Shown: positions 17,492 through 27,481, numbered from the stretch's first letter. The stretch is 64,000 bases of DNA from Thiomicrorhabdus xiamenensis (GCF_013282625.1 NZ_CP054020.1:124001-188000); one strand, 5' to 3'. The notes: generated by a model from the letters alone, not told the origin. Numbers and translations: made by a program.

Positions 17492-18040
17492 CTACATTGA
17501 ACCTTTCTGTTTTTCCAGAAGTTCCGGAGTCGCCGGTATGCGTTTGTTAAGTCCCATGTTTTTATAGGCTTCGTTAATCCGGCTATGAATCAGGCTGGCG
17601 AACAGCGTGATTTCCGAAATACCGACAATGCGTTCCGCGACCTCCTTTCCGTTACCGTCGAAAAACGCGATCGTTGGCGTCAGGTCGGCGTTCAGTTGAT
17701 AGGCCCACTTGCTTTTGATCATCGGTTTACCGTTCCAGTCGGGTATCGGATCTTTTTCATCAAGACCGACATGGCGCAGATAAACCACTTTTCCTTGATA
17801 CATGCCGTTGAAAATCATCGGGTTCAGGACTTTTTCTTTTAGAACCTGACAGTATTCGCACCATTCGGCACTGAACAGCAGCAGAATCGGCAACTGCCGG
17901 GTCTGAGCCTGCTGTCCGAGAGTCTGCAGATTCTGCAGTTCCGGCAGTCCGTCTGTCTGGGCATAAACAGGCTTGCCGCCGAGGCTGAACGCGAAGCCGG
18001 CAACAAATAACAGTAAGCGTTTGGAAACAATGGAAAACAT
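17492..18040 (-). CDS. Periplasmic thioredoxin-fold protein, SoxW-like
   Basis: A 182-residue protein with a signal peptide (LLLFVAGFAFSLGGKPVYA) followed by a thioredoxin fold. The active site is C61-E-Y-C64 and the cis-proline loop reads LTPTIAFFDGNG. Such periplasmic thioredoxins (SoxW, DsbE-like) keep Sox or cytochrome maturation proteins reduced. SoxW is a reasonable guess given soxCD in this genome, but no sox gene is adjacent. It sits between argH and the divergent hemC. Confidence 0.8.
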   Translation of the reverse strand: MFSIVSKRLLLFVAGFAFSLGGKPVYAQTDGLPELQNLQTLGQQAQTRQLPILLLFSAEWCEYCQVLKEKVLNPMIFNGMYQGKVVYLRHVGLDEKDPIPDWNGKPMIKSKWAYQLNADLTPTIAFFDGNGKEVAERIVGISEITLFASLIHSRINEAYKNMGLNKRIPATPELLEKQKGSM

Positions 18041-18269
18041 AGCGTTTTTCTGCCTTATGGTTTTGTAAATGCCTAGCCCAAGCGTTTTTCAAGTCTGTGT
18101 AATTGTTGTACTATGTAACCCTTTATTTTAGCGAAAACGCTTAAGGGTTTTTCAGTAAAATGGCAAAACTTTAAGTGGTCGTTTTTAAAAAGATGGCACC
18201 TGCCGGAAGCCATGCATAGCTTAGGTATCCGGCAAAGATGATATTTTTACTGGTTAGATTGGAAGAGAA

Positions 18270-19214
18270 ATGAGAGAGACACTGCGGATCGCAACACGTA
18301 AAAGCCCACTGGCAATGTGGCAGGCCGAATTTGTTAAGGCAGAACTGGAAAAAGCGTACCCGGAGCTGAAAGTCGAACTGCTTCCAATGACTACCAAGGG
18401 CGACAAGATCCTGAATGTGCCTCTGGCTAAAATCGGCGGAAAAGGACTTTTCACTAAAGAGCTTGAAGATCGCATGATGGACGGCGATGCGGATATTGCT
18501 GTGCATTCGATGAAAGACGTTCCAATGGAATTGCCGGAAGGGTTTGCTTTGGGAGCGATTCTTGAGCGCCACAGCCCGACCGATGCCTTTGTTTCCAATA
18601 AATACGCCGCTTTCGAGGAGCTGCCGCAAGGAGCGATTCTCGGAACTTCCAGTCTGCGCCGCAAGGCTCAATTGATGGCCATCCGTCCGGATCTGGATGT
18701 TCGCGATCTGCGCGGTAACGTCGGAACGCGTCTTGGCAAACTGGATGCCGGTGAATACGATGCCATCGTTCTGGCGACGTCAGGACTGCAGCGTCTGGAG
18801 CTGGACGAGCGTATCCGCCATGAAATCGCGCCGGAAGTCTGTTTGCCAGCGGTTACTCAGGGAACGCTTGGGATCGAATATTTCGCCAAGGATGAAGATG
18901 TCAAAGAGATTATTTCGGTGCTTAACCATGAGCCGACTGAAATTCGAACCATTGCCGAACGTGCGATGAACCATCGTCTTGAAGGCGGCTGTCAGGTTCC
19001 GATCGGCGTTTTCGCCGAACTGCTTGACGGCGATCGCATTCGAATTCGCGGTCTGGTGGCGAGTCTGGACGGATCTACCGTTATTCAGGATCAGGTCGAA
19101 GGCGCGCAATCCGATGCGCATGCTTTGGGAACCCAGTTGGGTGAAATGCTTCTGGATCAGGGGGCGAAAGAAATTCTGCAAGAGGTTTATGCATCGGATC
19201 TGCATAAGGGCTGA
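18270..19214 (+). CDS. hemC: Hydroxymethylbilane synthase (porphobilinogen deaminase)
   Basis: A 314-residue haem-pathway enzyme that joins four porphobilinogen units. The start [13 protein letters not shown] and the segment [13 protein letters not shown] are typical. C241, in EGGCQVPIG, is the dipyrromethane cofactor attachment residue. GGAAGAG precedes the ATG. hemD follows with 2 bases between, then hemX and hemY, the usual gammaproteobacterial order. Confidence 0.97.
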   Translation: MRETLRIATRKSPLAMWQAEFVKAELEKAYPELKVELLPMTTKGDKILNVPLAKIGGKGLFTKELEDRMMDGDADIAVHSMKDVPMELPEGFALGAILERHSPTDAFVSNKYAAFEELPQGAILGTSSLRRKAQLMAIRPDLDVRDLRGNVGTRLGKLDAGEYDAIVLATSGLQRLELDERIRHEIAPEVCLPAVTQGTLGIEYFAKDEDVKEIISVLNHEPTEIRTIAERAMNHRLEGGCQVPIGVFAELLDGDRIRIRGLVASLDGSTVIQDQVEGAQSDAHALGTQLGEMLLDQGAKEILQEVYASDLHKG

Positions 19215-19216
19215 TC

Positions 19217-20014
19217 GTGATGCTTCGGCTTGCGGATTTGACGCTGTTGAATACCCGTCCGTCGCATCAGGCGACGGAACTTGCGGATCTGTTGCAACGG
19301 CATTCGGTCGCGGTGATTCCTTGTCCGACCATGGCGATCGAGTGGCTGCAGGACTTCTCCGTATCGGCGGAACTGGCGGATTACGATCTGGTGATTTTTA
19401 CCAGTGTCAATGCGATACAGGGATGGCATCAAGCGATCAGTAAAAGCCTGTCCGCACAGGCTACCGCTCCGACTAAAGTACTGGCCATAGGCCGGGCGAC
19501 CGCCGAAGCCGGTAGAAAACTGGGTTTGCCGATTCAGACTCTGTCCGAGGAACGTTTTGACAGCGAAACTCTGCTGGCGCATCCGAGTATGCAGCAGCTT
19601 CAGGGACAAAAGGTTTTGCTTGTCAAAGGCGAAGGCGGTCGCGATCTTTTGCCGACAACCCTTGCTGCCCGTCAGGCGCAGATCTTCAGTTTACCTGTTT
19701 ATCGCCGCACCGCACTTCCTTTCTGTGAGCAGCAATGGTTGCGTTTCAAGGAAAGCGACCATCCTGTATTATTAATCAGCAGTTATGAAAGTTTTCGCAA
19801 TCTGCTTCAGGAAGCGGCTGTGGTGTCCCCGCAATATCTCGCTTTCGATAGCTCTGCGTGGGATTTTCTGGAGCTAGCAGTGGTTTTCAGTCAACGGATT
19901 GCCGACAATTTACGTCAAAACGGTTGGAACCGGCCGATTGAAGTTTTGCAGACACAGAGTAACCGTGGTGTTTTAGACGCTTTACAAAGCTATATTGAAA
20001 AGTCGGCCTTGTGA
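19217..20014 (+). CDS. hemD: Uroporphyrinogen-III synthase
   Basis: A 265-residue protein that closes and inverts the linear tetrapyrrole made by HemC. Sequence identity in this family is low, but the pattern LLNTRPSHQATELADLLQ, VIFTSVNAIQGW and LVKGEGGRDLLP is characteristic, and the hemC-hemD-hemX order supports it. The start could be GTG 19217 or ATG 19220. Confidence 0.92.
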   Translation: MMLRLADLTLLNTRPSHQATELADLLQRHSVAVIPCPTMAIEWLQDFSVSAELADYDLVIFTSVNAIQGWHQAISKSLSAQATAPTKVLAIGRATAEAGRKLGLPIQTLSEERFDSETLLAHPSMQQLQGQKVLLVKGEGGRDLLPTTLAARQAQIFSLPVYRRTALPFCEQQWLRFKESDHPVLLISSYESFRNLLQEAAVVSPQYLAFDSSAWDFLELAVVFSQRIADNLRQNGWNRPIEVLQTQSNRGVLDALQSYIEKSAL

Positions 20015-20145
20015 TCTTTTTATGTTGATAACAATCTGAAAGGGACGGCCAAACGGTCTTGACGAGATTTTTGTATGTTTCTCGATCGGGGCTCCTTGTG
20101 CACTCAACTTTTTCGCCCTACGGGCATGATCTGGAGCTTTAAGTT

Positions 20146-21426
20146 ATGTCAGATACACAGAATAATAAATCCGACAGTGAAATTATCGAGGCGGAAGTCA
20201 TTTCTGAATCCGACGCTACCCGGGGTGCCGAGCGCAAAGAGAAGGGGACGGGGCAGTATCGTTCGACAAAGCATGCAGAAAAGCCTCCTGAAGGGCTGAT
20301 CAGCCGCATTAAGCATCTCCTGTTGCATTTTGCGTTCGCTATCGCGGTGATTCTGGCGTTAATTTTCCTTTATAGCGAGCAGAGCTGGTTATCTAGCCGT
20401 TTTGCCACTGTGGATGGTGATTTACAGACGTTGGATCAGAAAATTAGACAGGCGCAGGTGATTGCCGCGGATGCGGAAAAAGCGCGGCAAGAGCAGTTGC
20501 AGAGCATTGAGACACTCAGTAAACAAATATCGCAGATCAAAGCTTCCATTGAGGAAAATACGGCGGTTACCCCGGACAGCCTGGCTAAGTTGAGACAGCA
20601 ACTGGAAGCACAGTTTGAGCAAAAACTTTCCGCTCTTCCTAAGGCTTCGACGGATTCGGTGGATAAGCCGGCGGCGATTGAAGAGGGTCGAATAGAGGCG
20701 TTGGAAGTCAAACTGGCGGCATTGCAGTCCGAACAGATCGCGCTTGAGGATAAGCAGGCGCAACCGGCGAGCATGGATAAAAAGGTTGAGCCACTGTCGC
20801 TTGACGAACTTAAGACCTGGGCGATCAAAATTAATACTCAATGGTTGTTGCAGGTTCCACAAGAGCAGATCGAGCAGCAATTGCTGGCTTTCAAGCAAGC
20901 TTTGCAAGTGATGCCGGTGGCTACCAGCAACTCGTTGTCTTTGCTGTTGGAACAGGATTTGATGCAGCTTAAAGAGCAGCAAGTTGCAGCACAGCAGCAA
21001 AAACCGTCGGTAGCTCCTTTACGACAGTTGATTGAGCAGATGCCTGTTCCGAAGACGGATTTTCAAGGTGAGTCCGGCCAATTGCCTGCCGAGCAAAGTG
21101 CCTGGGGGGCTTTATTGGAGAAGTTTTCAGGATTGATCAAAATCCAGAAGCGGGAAAGCGAGCAGGTTAGCCATGTTGAGGCTTTGATGCTGCACGAAGT
21201 CATTCAGCAGCGCCTGTTGATGGAGATTGATCGGCTGGATTATGCATTGCAGATCGGTTCCGAACCCATGCTTAAACGTTCGATAGAACGTTTGCAGACC
21301 GTTGTTGCAGGACAAGCTCCGCAGATTGCCGAAGAGTTCAAGGCGGCACTGGTGCCTGTCAAATCGTTGCGAGGGTGGCAACGTCAGCCGCTGTTGATTA
21401 CCCAAATCGCTGCAGTGAACCAATAG
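20146..21426 (+). CDS. hemX: HemX-family inner-membrane protein
   Basis: A 426-residue protein with a polar N-terminal tail, one membrane helix near residues 58-76 and a long coiled coil (about 85-215), followed by a helical periplasmic domain (WAIKINTQWLLQVPQEQIEQQLLAF). This is the HemX layout. The family is often labelled uroporphyrinogen-III C-methyltransferase, but it has no methyltransferase motif here. The gene follows hemD and is followed by hemY after 8 bases. Confidence 0.9.
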   Translation: MSDTQNNKSDSEIIEAEVISESDATRGAERKEKGTGQYRSTKHAEKPPEGLISRIKHLLLHFAFAIAVILALIFLYSEQSWLSSRFATVDGDLQTLDQKIRQAQVIAADAEKARQEQLQSIETLSKQISQIKASIEENTAVTPDSLAKLRQQLEAQFEQKLSALPKASTDSVDKPAAIEEGRIEALEVKLAALQSEQIALEDKQAQPASMDKKVEPLSLDELKTWAIKINTQWLLQVPQEQIEQQLLAFKQALQVMPVATSNSLSLLLEQDLMQLKEQQVAAQQQKPSVAPLRQLIEQMPVPKTDFQGESGQLPAEQSAWGALLEKFSGLIKIQKRESEQVSHVEALMLHEVIQQRLLMEIDRLDYALQIGSEPMLKRSIERLQTVVAGQAPQIAEEFKAALVPVKSLRGWQRQPLLITQIAAVNQ

Positions 21427-21434
21427 GAGGCGGT

Positions 21435-22649
21435 ATGAAACTGGTTGTAACCTGGATTCTGGCGCTTTTACTGGCCTCCGCTTTAGCGACGCTCATGCTT
21501 TATGACAACGGTATCGTGTCCATGGCATGGGGCGAATGGATCATTGAAACCAGCCTGAGCTTTTTCGTTGCGGCAGTCGTGGTGTTTTTTATTTCCGCTT
21601 ATGTCCTGATCCGTTTGCTTTTTATCCTCTGGAACCTTCCTAAGTTCTGGCGGAATCATCGTCAAATCCGCCGTATCAGTAAGGCGCAGGACGCCATGAC
21701 TGAAGGGATGATCGCGCTGGAGTACGGAGAGTGGCATAAGGCGGAAAAGGCTTTAATTCGTAGTGCCCGACAGAGTGAAACGGGATTGGTAAATTATCTC
21801 AGTGCGGCGAAAATGGCTCAGAATCAAGGGGCCGATAAGCGTCGTGATCGCTATTTGCAACAGGCGCGGGATGCTTATCCTGAAGAATATATGCTGATCG
21901 GTCTGGTTGAGGCGCGTCTGCTGCTGGAAAAAGCGCCGTGGGAAGCACTCGCACTGCTACAGGCATTGCATGAGCAGGAACCGAAACATCAGACGGTATT
22001 GCAGGAGTATGCTCAGGTCTTGATACAGCTGCATCAATGGGGTGAACTGGAATCCCTGATGCCTGAGATCAAGCGGAGCAAGGCCTATGTTCGGGAAGAG
22101 CTCTGGTCTTTGCAGCGCAAGCTTTGGGCCGGAAAACTCAGTGTGACTAACGATATCGACGAGCTGGATGCGCTTTGGCATCAGTTGAGTTCGAAAGAGC
22201 AGCTGGAGCCGGAGATTTTATCCGAATATATCGAACAGCGAATCGGCTTTTCCGAAGAGGTCGGGCTGGAAAAGCTGATCGAAAAGGCGCTTTCCAAGCA
22301 GTGGGATAACCGTCTGGTCTATCAGTACGGGAGAATCTCGCTGGGGCCGGCATTCGATCGGCTGAAAAAGGCGGAGAAATGGCTTAAGAGTCAGCCTGAC
22401 AATGCGATTCTTTTGTTAACTTTGGGGCGTTTGGCATGTTGCAGTCAGATGTGGGCGATGGGAAAAAGTTATCTGAAGCAGAGCCTTAAAATCGAGCCGC
22501 AAATCGAGACATTTCATGCTTTGGCCCGCTGCTATGAGGCAGAAGGTCAGGAGTCACAAGCCGCTTTGGTTTATAAGGAAGCGATCGAACAGTTGCAGGA
22601 AAAAAATCAGGTGTTGACCTATAAAGAAGACACCGAAAAGAGAGATTAA
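21435..22649 (+). CDS. hemY: HemY protein, haem biosynthesis-associated TPR membrane protein
   Basis: A 404-residue protein from the ATG at 21435, preceded by a strong AGGAGG. Two membrane helices (about 3-22 and 40-66) are followed by the HemY signature (FWRNHRQIRRISKAQDAMTEGMIALEYGEWHKAEKAL) and TPR-like helical repeats to the C-terminus (LLTLGRLACCSQMWAMGKSYL). The family is linked to protohaem synthesis by conserved operon position. It is unrelated to the Gram-positive oxidase also called HemY. Confidence 0.92.
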   Translation: MKLVVTWILALLLASALATLMLYDNGIVSMAWGEWIIETSLSFFVAAVVVFFISAYVLIRLLFILWNLPKFWRNHRQIRRISKAQDAMTEGMIALEYGEWHKAEKALIRSARQSETGLVNYLSAAKMAQNQGADKRRDRYLQQARDAYPEEYMLIGLVEARLLLEKAPWEALALLQALHEQEPKHQTVLQEYAQVLIQLHQWGELESLMPEIKRSKAYVREELWSLQRKLWAGKLSVTNDIDELDALWHQLSSKEQLEPEILSEYIEQRIGFSEEVGLEKLIEKALSKQWDNRLVYQYGRISLGPAFDRLKKAEKWLKSQPDNAILLLTLGRLACCSQMWAMGKSYLKQSLKIEPQIETFHALARCYEAEGQESQAALVYKEAIEQLQEKNQVLTYKEDTEKRD

Positions 22650-22676
22650 GGCGGCAGAGACTCGTAACCAGCCGTT

Positions 22677-23033
22677 TTAAGCTCGTCTTAGGCGCTTTGC
22701 TTTATACGAAGTGAAATCATGTACGATGTTGTCGAAAAATTCGCCGAATGCCTCGGGGGGCTTGTCCAGATGGCAGCCGACACGGTCTATGCGCAGGCGG
22801 TTACAGCAGTTTCGAGCGCTCAGTTTCAGTCTGAGTTGGCGCTCCCAATGAGGACTCCAGTCATCCACGATCAGCTCAACCTGTTGGATCGCGCTCAGGG
22901 GCGGAACGTGACAGATAAAGGCGACGCCCGCAGCGCTGATATCGACGATTGTGCCGTCAAGTTGTTTGCCGTCCAATATCAGCTTGCACGGTATGCAGAC
23001 CGGATATCTTTGACAGTTCCTTCTTTCTCGCAT
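22677..23033 (-). CDS. PilZ domain protein
   Basis: A 118-residue single-domain protein. The c-di-GMP-binding pattern of PilZ is visible: RRNCQR near residues 4-9 and DISAAG at 31-36, followed by the beta-barrel core. Such proteins turn c-di-GMP levels into changes in motility, polysaccharide or attachment. The gene converges on hemY with 27 bases between and no clear terminator. Confidence 0.85.
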   Translation of the reverse strand: MRERRNCQRYPVCIPCKLILDGKQLDGTIVDISAAGVAFICHVPPLSAIQQVELIVDDWSPHWERQLRLKLSARNCCNRLRIDRVGCHLDKPPEAFGEFFDNIVHDFTSYKAKRLRRA

Positions 23034-23159
23034 TCAAAAAAACATTTTCGTTAATAGTAATGCTCTATTTTCAATGCTTTTTATCTTTTGTAAAGGTGCA
23101 TTATGATTTTGGTGCCTTAAAGTTAGGCAGTTTCAGACGATTTTTTTGATAAAAACGCG

Positions 23160-24198
23160 TTAAATACGATCTGCCAGAACTATGCCGATGCCCAATTTTC
23201 TTGAGAAGTACTGCATGTCAATCAGACTGTCACCAAAGCCGTTAAAGTATTGCACGTAGCCTTTTAAACGACGGTTGATCGGGTAGGTGTACTCCAGTTG
23301 AACCGAGCCGTAACGATTGGCGTCATAGCGATTACGCAAAGTCATGGCGAAGGTATTCTTATTCCACTTGTAGGCGGCTTCGAGTTCATAATCGCCGAGA
23401 TACTTCTGATAGTTAAAGCTGTTGTCGAATTCGTCCTGTTCGTCGAAGCGGCGCCAGGTTTTAAAACTCAGGAAGCTGTTTTTGTGTTGCAGGAAGCCCT
23501 GCAGAAAAATCCGGTTCCAGCCGCGTGACAGAATGCTGGTCTGGCCATTTGACTGGTGATTGACCCCCGAGCATCAGCTTGTGCAGATTGAATTCAAACG
23601 GAAAGTCGAAGTCGGCGTCCCATTCGACCCAGACTTCCGGCTCATGATTGGTCTCGCGGAAGGGAATCGAATCCTTATCATCGAAAAACTGCCAGAAAGA
23701 ACGGTTGGTATAAGCGGCATAAAAATCGAACGATTTGTCGAACAGCACAAGATCCTTATACAACGGAAATTTGAAGCTGAGCTGAAACTGGACTTCTTCG
23801 TCGTGGTAAGCCAGTGTTTTTCCGGCCTGTTCTTCAAACGGCGCTTCATTTACGCCGTTGGCATAGTGCGACAGCAGAGCATAGTTAAGCCTGTGCGGGG
23901 TCAGAACGAACGGATTCTGTTCCGTGACCTCTTCGTTCAATTTTCGGCTGGAGAGTGGTTTGGGTTGATCAACCTGACGGCAACGGTTGCGGATGTCGCC
24001 CAGTGTGGTCGTGTCGTCTTCGCTAAGCAGTGCTTTCTGCAGACAGCTGGTGTAGTCGAGATAAGAGACACTGTCCTGAACCGGCTCTTGTGCATAGCTG
24101 TTCAGAGTGAGGCACAGCAGTCCCAGAGGTAAAATGCGTGTTACCCCGGTCCAGTTCTGAGCGGATCGGGATTTCAGGTTGAGGGTGAAAACTCGCAT
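23160..24198 (-). pseudogene. pldA: Outer-membrane phospholipase A (pldA), frameshifted
   Basis: The N-terminal frame (24198 to 23571 in family-like sequence) has a signal peptide and typical OMPLA segments: LTPHRLNYALLSHY, FQLSFKFPLYKDLV, FYAAYTNRSFWQF, FRETNHEPEVWVEWD. It then runs out of register and stops at 23461. The frame shifted by one base continues with NHQSNGQTSILSRGWNRIF, which holds the catalytic His and Ser, and runs to 23160 ending in LGIGIVLADRI. The two halves meet at five C residues, 23564-23568 (GGGGG on the coding strand). Removing one G would restore a single frame of about 345 residues. It is either a broken gene, a sequencing error or a slippage site. OMPLA hydrolyses outer-membrane phospholipids. 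Confidence 0.85.
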
Positions 24199-24258
24199 AG
24201 CACTATTTCTCGATGTATTTCCTGACTTTATAGATTCTGCGGTAGTTGTGCTCCGCGT

Positions 24259-24933
24259 TCAGGCGACAAAGTTATCCGGCGAGAGTCCTGCTTCGATAAA
24301 GTCCGCTTTGGCGGTCTGCTGCATTGCCCACGGACCGCAGAGATAAACTTGATATTTCTCGAGGTGCGGATGATCCTGGAGAACCTGTTTATGTACCAGC
24401 CCCTTGGCACCGTTCCAGTTCTCGACTTCGTCGGAAATGACCGGGATGTATTCGATGTTCGGGTGTTTCTGGCTCAGGTCGATCATCTGCTGGTGCATAT
24501 ACAGATCGTCCTTGCAGCGCGCACCCCAATAGAAATCAATCGGCATGCCAGCCTGCTGTCTGATCAGCTCTTCCAACAACGCCTTCATCGGAGCAAACCC
24601 GGTGCCGCCGGCGACAAAGATAACCGGCTTATGATTGTCTGCTACTTTCATCTGTTCTTTCGGGCCCTGCATTAAAAGCTGAGCGCCGGTTTGCAGAGCG
24701 AAGAGACGTTGCATCCACTCGCCGTTGTCATGGTCACGGATATGGCATTCAATCAAGCCGTCTTCACGCGGTGCGGCAGCGATGGAAAAAGGTTTGAGGT
24801 CCGCTGAATCAAAGCCAAGCATAATGTATTGACCGGCATGGTATTGAATCGGCTGCTGCGGCTTCAGAAGGAGGCTTACGATGGTTGGAGCCAGGGTTTC
24901 TTTATGAACCAAAGTAACGAGTTTGTCTGACAT
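24259..24933 (-). CDS. NAD(P)H-flavin reductase family protein (Fre-like)
   Basis: A 224-residue ferredoxin-NADP reductase-type flavoprotein without an N-terminal [2Fe-2S] domain. It has the flavin-binding segment LKPFSIAAAP near residues 46-55, the NAD(P)-binding GGTGFAPM at 109-116 and YLCGPWAMQQ near the C-terminus. This composition matches the Fre/LuxG group of flavin reductases. It is divergent from nothing nearby; xthA follows upstream on the same strand. Confidence 0.85.
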   Translation of the reverse strand: MSDKLVTLVHKETLAPTIVSLLLKPQQPIQYHAGQYIMLGFDSADLKPFSIAAAPREDGLIECHIRDHDNGEWMQRLFALQTGAQLLMQGPKEQMKVADNHKPVIFVAGGTGFAPMKALLEELIRQQAGMPIDFYWGARCKDDLYMHQQMIDLSQKHPNIEYIPVISDEVENWNGAKGLVHKQVLQDHPHLEKYQVYLCGPWAMQQTAKADFIEAGLSPDNFVA

Positions 24934-24976
24934 TTAAATTCTCTAGGATTATGGGTTTTAACGGCTTCGGGCGTAC

Positions 24977-25798
24977 TTAAAATTTGAATTCGGTCCATAC
25001 CGGAGCGTGATCGGACGGTTTTTCCATTCCGCGGATGTCATAGCCGATATCGCTGGAAACGGCTTTAGCATTCAAAGGTGCCGTTGCCAGAACCGTATCA
25101 ATACGCAGGCCGCGTTTCGGTTCGCGGTCAAAGCCCTTGGAGCGATAGTCAAACCAGCTGAAACGGTCGTTGACTTCCGGATGGAGAGTGCGGAAGGTGT
25201 CGATCAGTCCCCAGTTGGTCAATTCGGCCCACATTTCACGCTCTTCCGGGAGGAAGCTGGTTTTTCCGTCGCGCAGCCAGCGTTTGCGGTTCTGCTCGCC
25301 GATACCGATATCCAGATCGGTCGGCGAAATATTGAAGTCGCCGATAACGGAGATATTCTGATCCGGACGACACTCCGAGTTCAAGTATGTCATCAGATCA
25401 GCATAGAATTTCTGTTTTGCCGGAAATTTCACCGGGTGTTCACGATTTTCCCCTTGCGGGAAATAACCGTTGATGACGCGGACTTCGTTGCCGTCCGGCA
25501 TGACGAAATCGCCAATGATCATACGTTTCTGAGCATCGTCGTCATCGGTTTTCCAGCCTTTCTGAAGCGCTTTTAATTCAATGCCTTTGCGGTACAGGAG
25601 GGCAACCCCGTAGTGGGTTTTCTGGCCCATGAATTCGGCGTTGAAGCCCATCGCTTCGATTTCCTTAAGCGGGAATTCATGATCCTGAACTTTCGTCTCT
25701 TGTAGACCGATAATATCCGGCGCAATTTCTTGGTTTAAGGCTTCGAGCTGGTGTAAACGCAGGCGTACGCTATTGGTATTGAAAGAGACAATTTTCAT
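24977..25798 (-). CDS. xthA: Exodeoxyribonuclease III
   Basis: A 273-residue DNA repair enzyme acting at abasic sites and as a 3-prime exonuclease. The metal and catalytic motifs are plain: LQETKVQDHEFP, GDFNISPTDLDIGIGEQN, RFSWFDYRSKGFD and the C-terminal PSDHAPVW. It aligns end to end with E. coli XthA from memory, including WLRDGKTSFLPEERE. Single gene unit. Confidence 0.97.
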   Translation of the reverse strand: MKIVSFNTNSVRLRLHQLEALNQEIAPDIIGLQETKVQDHEFPLKEIEAMGFNAEFMGQKTHYGVALLYRKGIELKALQKGWKTDDDDAQKRMIIGDFVMPDGNEVRVINGYFPQGENREHPVKFPAKQKFYADLMTYLNSECRPDQNISVIGDFNISPTDLDIGIGEQNRKRWLRDGKTSFLPEEREMWAELTNWGLIDTFRTLHPEVNDRFSWFDYRSKGFDREPKRGLRIDTVLATAPLNAKAVSSDIGYDIRGMEKPSDHAPVWTEFKF

Positions 25799-26009
25799 AA
25801 ATTTTCCAATGATTTAGCAGGTTAATCAGGGTATAAAATTTAGTTCAAGATTATAACGGATAATTCCAGCTTCTTTGGGGAAACTCCATTCCGTCCGTCT
25901 GTGTGTGAGTAAAAATCCGTAAAAACCTGTCGGGCATTTATGTAATTTTCGGATAAATTGAGTATGATTAATGCACAATTGAATTTATGTATATCAAGAG
26001 GAAACCGTG

Positions 26010-26435
26010 ATGAGTAAAGGGTTAATGGACTATGTTCAATCGGCAATGGGCAACATCAAAACCGCAGATGTGGCTGAAGCGAAAGAATTGATTGCCGCTG
26101 GTTATAAAATTTTGGATGTGCGTGAGCCGGGTGAATATCTAACGGCCGCTATTCCGGGAGCCATCAATATTCCTCGCGGCGTACTGGAACCGGCTGCCGA
26201 CTTGAATTACCCGGGCGCCAATCCGGCTTTGCGTGATGCCCGCGATGCCGACTGGTTGGTTGTTTGTAAATCCGGCGGTCGTGCGGCATTGGCCACTCAG
26301 ACTCTGCAAGAGATGGGCTTCGATAATGTCGTGAATATGATCGGCGGCATGGATGCCTGGACCGAGTCCGGTGGTGATACAGAAATTCCGTCAGGGGAAA
26401 ATTCGACGGTAGTTCTTAAAGAGCCTTGCATCTAA
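26010..26435 (+). CDS. Rhodanese-like sulfurtransferase
   Basis: A 141-residue single-domain rhodanese with the CH2-type opening ILDVREPGEYLTAAIPGAINIPRG and the catalytic loop VVCKSGGRA (C86). No signal peptide, so cytoplasmic. I use the ATG at 26010, with AGAGGA upstream; a GTG at 26007 is adjacent. In sulfur oxidisers such proteins move persulfide sulfur between carriers. Single gene with its own terminator. Confidence 0.92.
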   Translation: MSKGLMDYVQSAMGNIKTADVAEAKELIAAGYKILDVREPGEYLTAAIPGAINIPRGVLEPAADLNYPGANPALRDARDADWLVVCKSGGRAALATQTLQEMGFDNVVNMIGGMDAWTESGGDTEIPSGENSTVVLKEPCI

Positions 26436-26457
26436 CCGCGCAGGAAGTTGCACCGTT

Positions 26458-26495
26458 CAAGCCCCTGCTTGCGTCTGCGCGTTCGGGGGCTTTTT
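26458..26495 (+). terminator. Intrinsic terminator after the rhodanese gene
   Basis: Arms AAGCCCC and GGGGCTT, with a GC-rich loop, are followed by a run of T residues (TTTTTG). Confidence 0.75.
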
Positions 26496-26584
26496 GCTAT
26501 GGGGGCTTTGGGATGCAAAACGGCTGCTTTCTGATAAGATAAAAATTTGTCGTCATTTCATTTACTTAAGAGAGAATTAAAACT

Positions 26585-27442
26585 ATGAGCCATGTCTATC
26601 GCCTGGTGATTTCTTGTCCCGACCAGGTCGGGATTGTTGCTTCCGTTGCCCAGTATATCGCCGATCAGGGCGGGACTATCGTGGAGGCAAACCATCATAC
26701 GGACGCCGCCAATAACTGGTTTTTTATGCGTCACGAGATTTTGGCTTCGTCTCTGAAAGGTGGGCTGGAAGCTTTTGAAGAGGGCTTCAGAAAAGTCGCC
26801 GAGCAATTTGAGATGGAATGGTTTATTTCCGATTCAAATCGCCCGAAAAAGATCGCCCTTTTTGCTTCCAAGGAGTCACACTGTCTGGCCGACCTTCTGC
26901 ATCGCTGGCATGAAAAAGAGCTGCCGGGCGAGGTGGTTTGCGTTATTGCCAATCACGATGATCTGCGTTCCATGGCCGAGTGGTATCAGGTTCCTTTTCA
27001 CCATGTTGCCGTGACGCCGGATACCAAACCGAAGGCATTTGCCGAAACCGAACGTCTGGTTGCTGAATATGATGCGGAAGTCATTGTGCTGGCTCGTTAC
27101 ATGCAGATCCTGCCGCCTAAAATGTGTAAGGACTATACGGGGCAGGTGATTAATATTCACCATTCTTTCCTGCCTTCTTTTGTCGGTGCCCGACCTTATC
27201 ATCAGGCAAGTGAGCGCGGTGTAAAACTGATCGGCGCTACCTGCCACTACGTAACCGAAGTGTTGGATGCCGGCCCGATTATCGAGCAGGATGTCATTCG
27301 CATCAGTCATGCGCACAGCATCGACGACATGAAACGTCTGGGACGCGATGTTGAAAAGACGGTTCTGGCGCGTGGTTTGCGTTACCACCTTGAAGACCGG
27401 GTTCTGATTCACGGCAATAAGACCGTGGTTTTCGATAACTAA
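26585..27442 (+). CDS. purU: Formyltetrahydrofolate deformylase
   Basis: A 285-residue enzyme that releases formate from 10-formyl-tetrahydrofolate, feeding formate to PurT and balancing one-carbon pools. An N-terminal ACT domain (VISCPDQVGIVASVAQYIADQGGTI) is followed by a formyltransferase domain with VIANHDDL, the catalytic region INIHHSFLPSFVGARPYHQA and GATCHYVTEVLDAGPIIEQD. Length is normal. Confidence 0.96.
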   Translation: MSHVYRLVISCPDQVGIVASVAQYIADQGGTIVEANHHTDAANNWFFMRHEILASSLKGGLEAFEEGFRKVAEQFEMEWFISDSNRPKKIALFASKESHCLADLLHRWHEKELPGEVVCVIANHDDLRSMAEWYQVPFHHVAVTPDTKPKAFAETERLVAEYDAEVIVLARYMQILPPKMCKDYTGQVINIHHSFLPSFVGARPYHQASERGVKLIGATCHYVTEVLDAGPIIEQDVIRISHAHSIDDMKRLGRDVEKTVLARGLRYHLEDRVLIHGNKTVVFDN

Positions 27443-27455
27443 GGATTTTCCTTGG

Positions 27456-27479
27456 CTCAGGCGCTTTGCCGCGCCTGAG
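27456..27479. terminator. Hairpin between purU and tmcA
   Basis: A perfect 9-bp stem, CTCAGGCGC (27456-27464) and GCGCCTGAG (27471-27479), lies between the two converging genes. There is no T-run on either side, so it may be a weak or factor-assisted terminator. Confidence 0.5.
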
Positions 27480-27481
27480 AT

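Noticed and set aside
18180-18210. A sigma-54 promoter (TGGCAC) before hemC
   Set aside because: The -12 element TTGC is missing at the required spacing.
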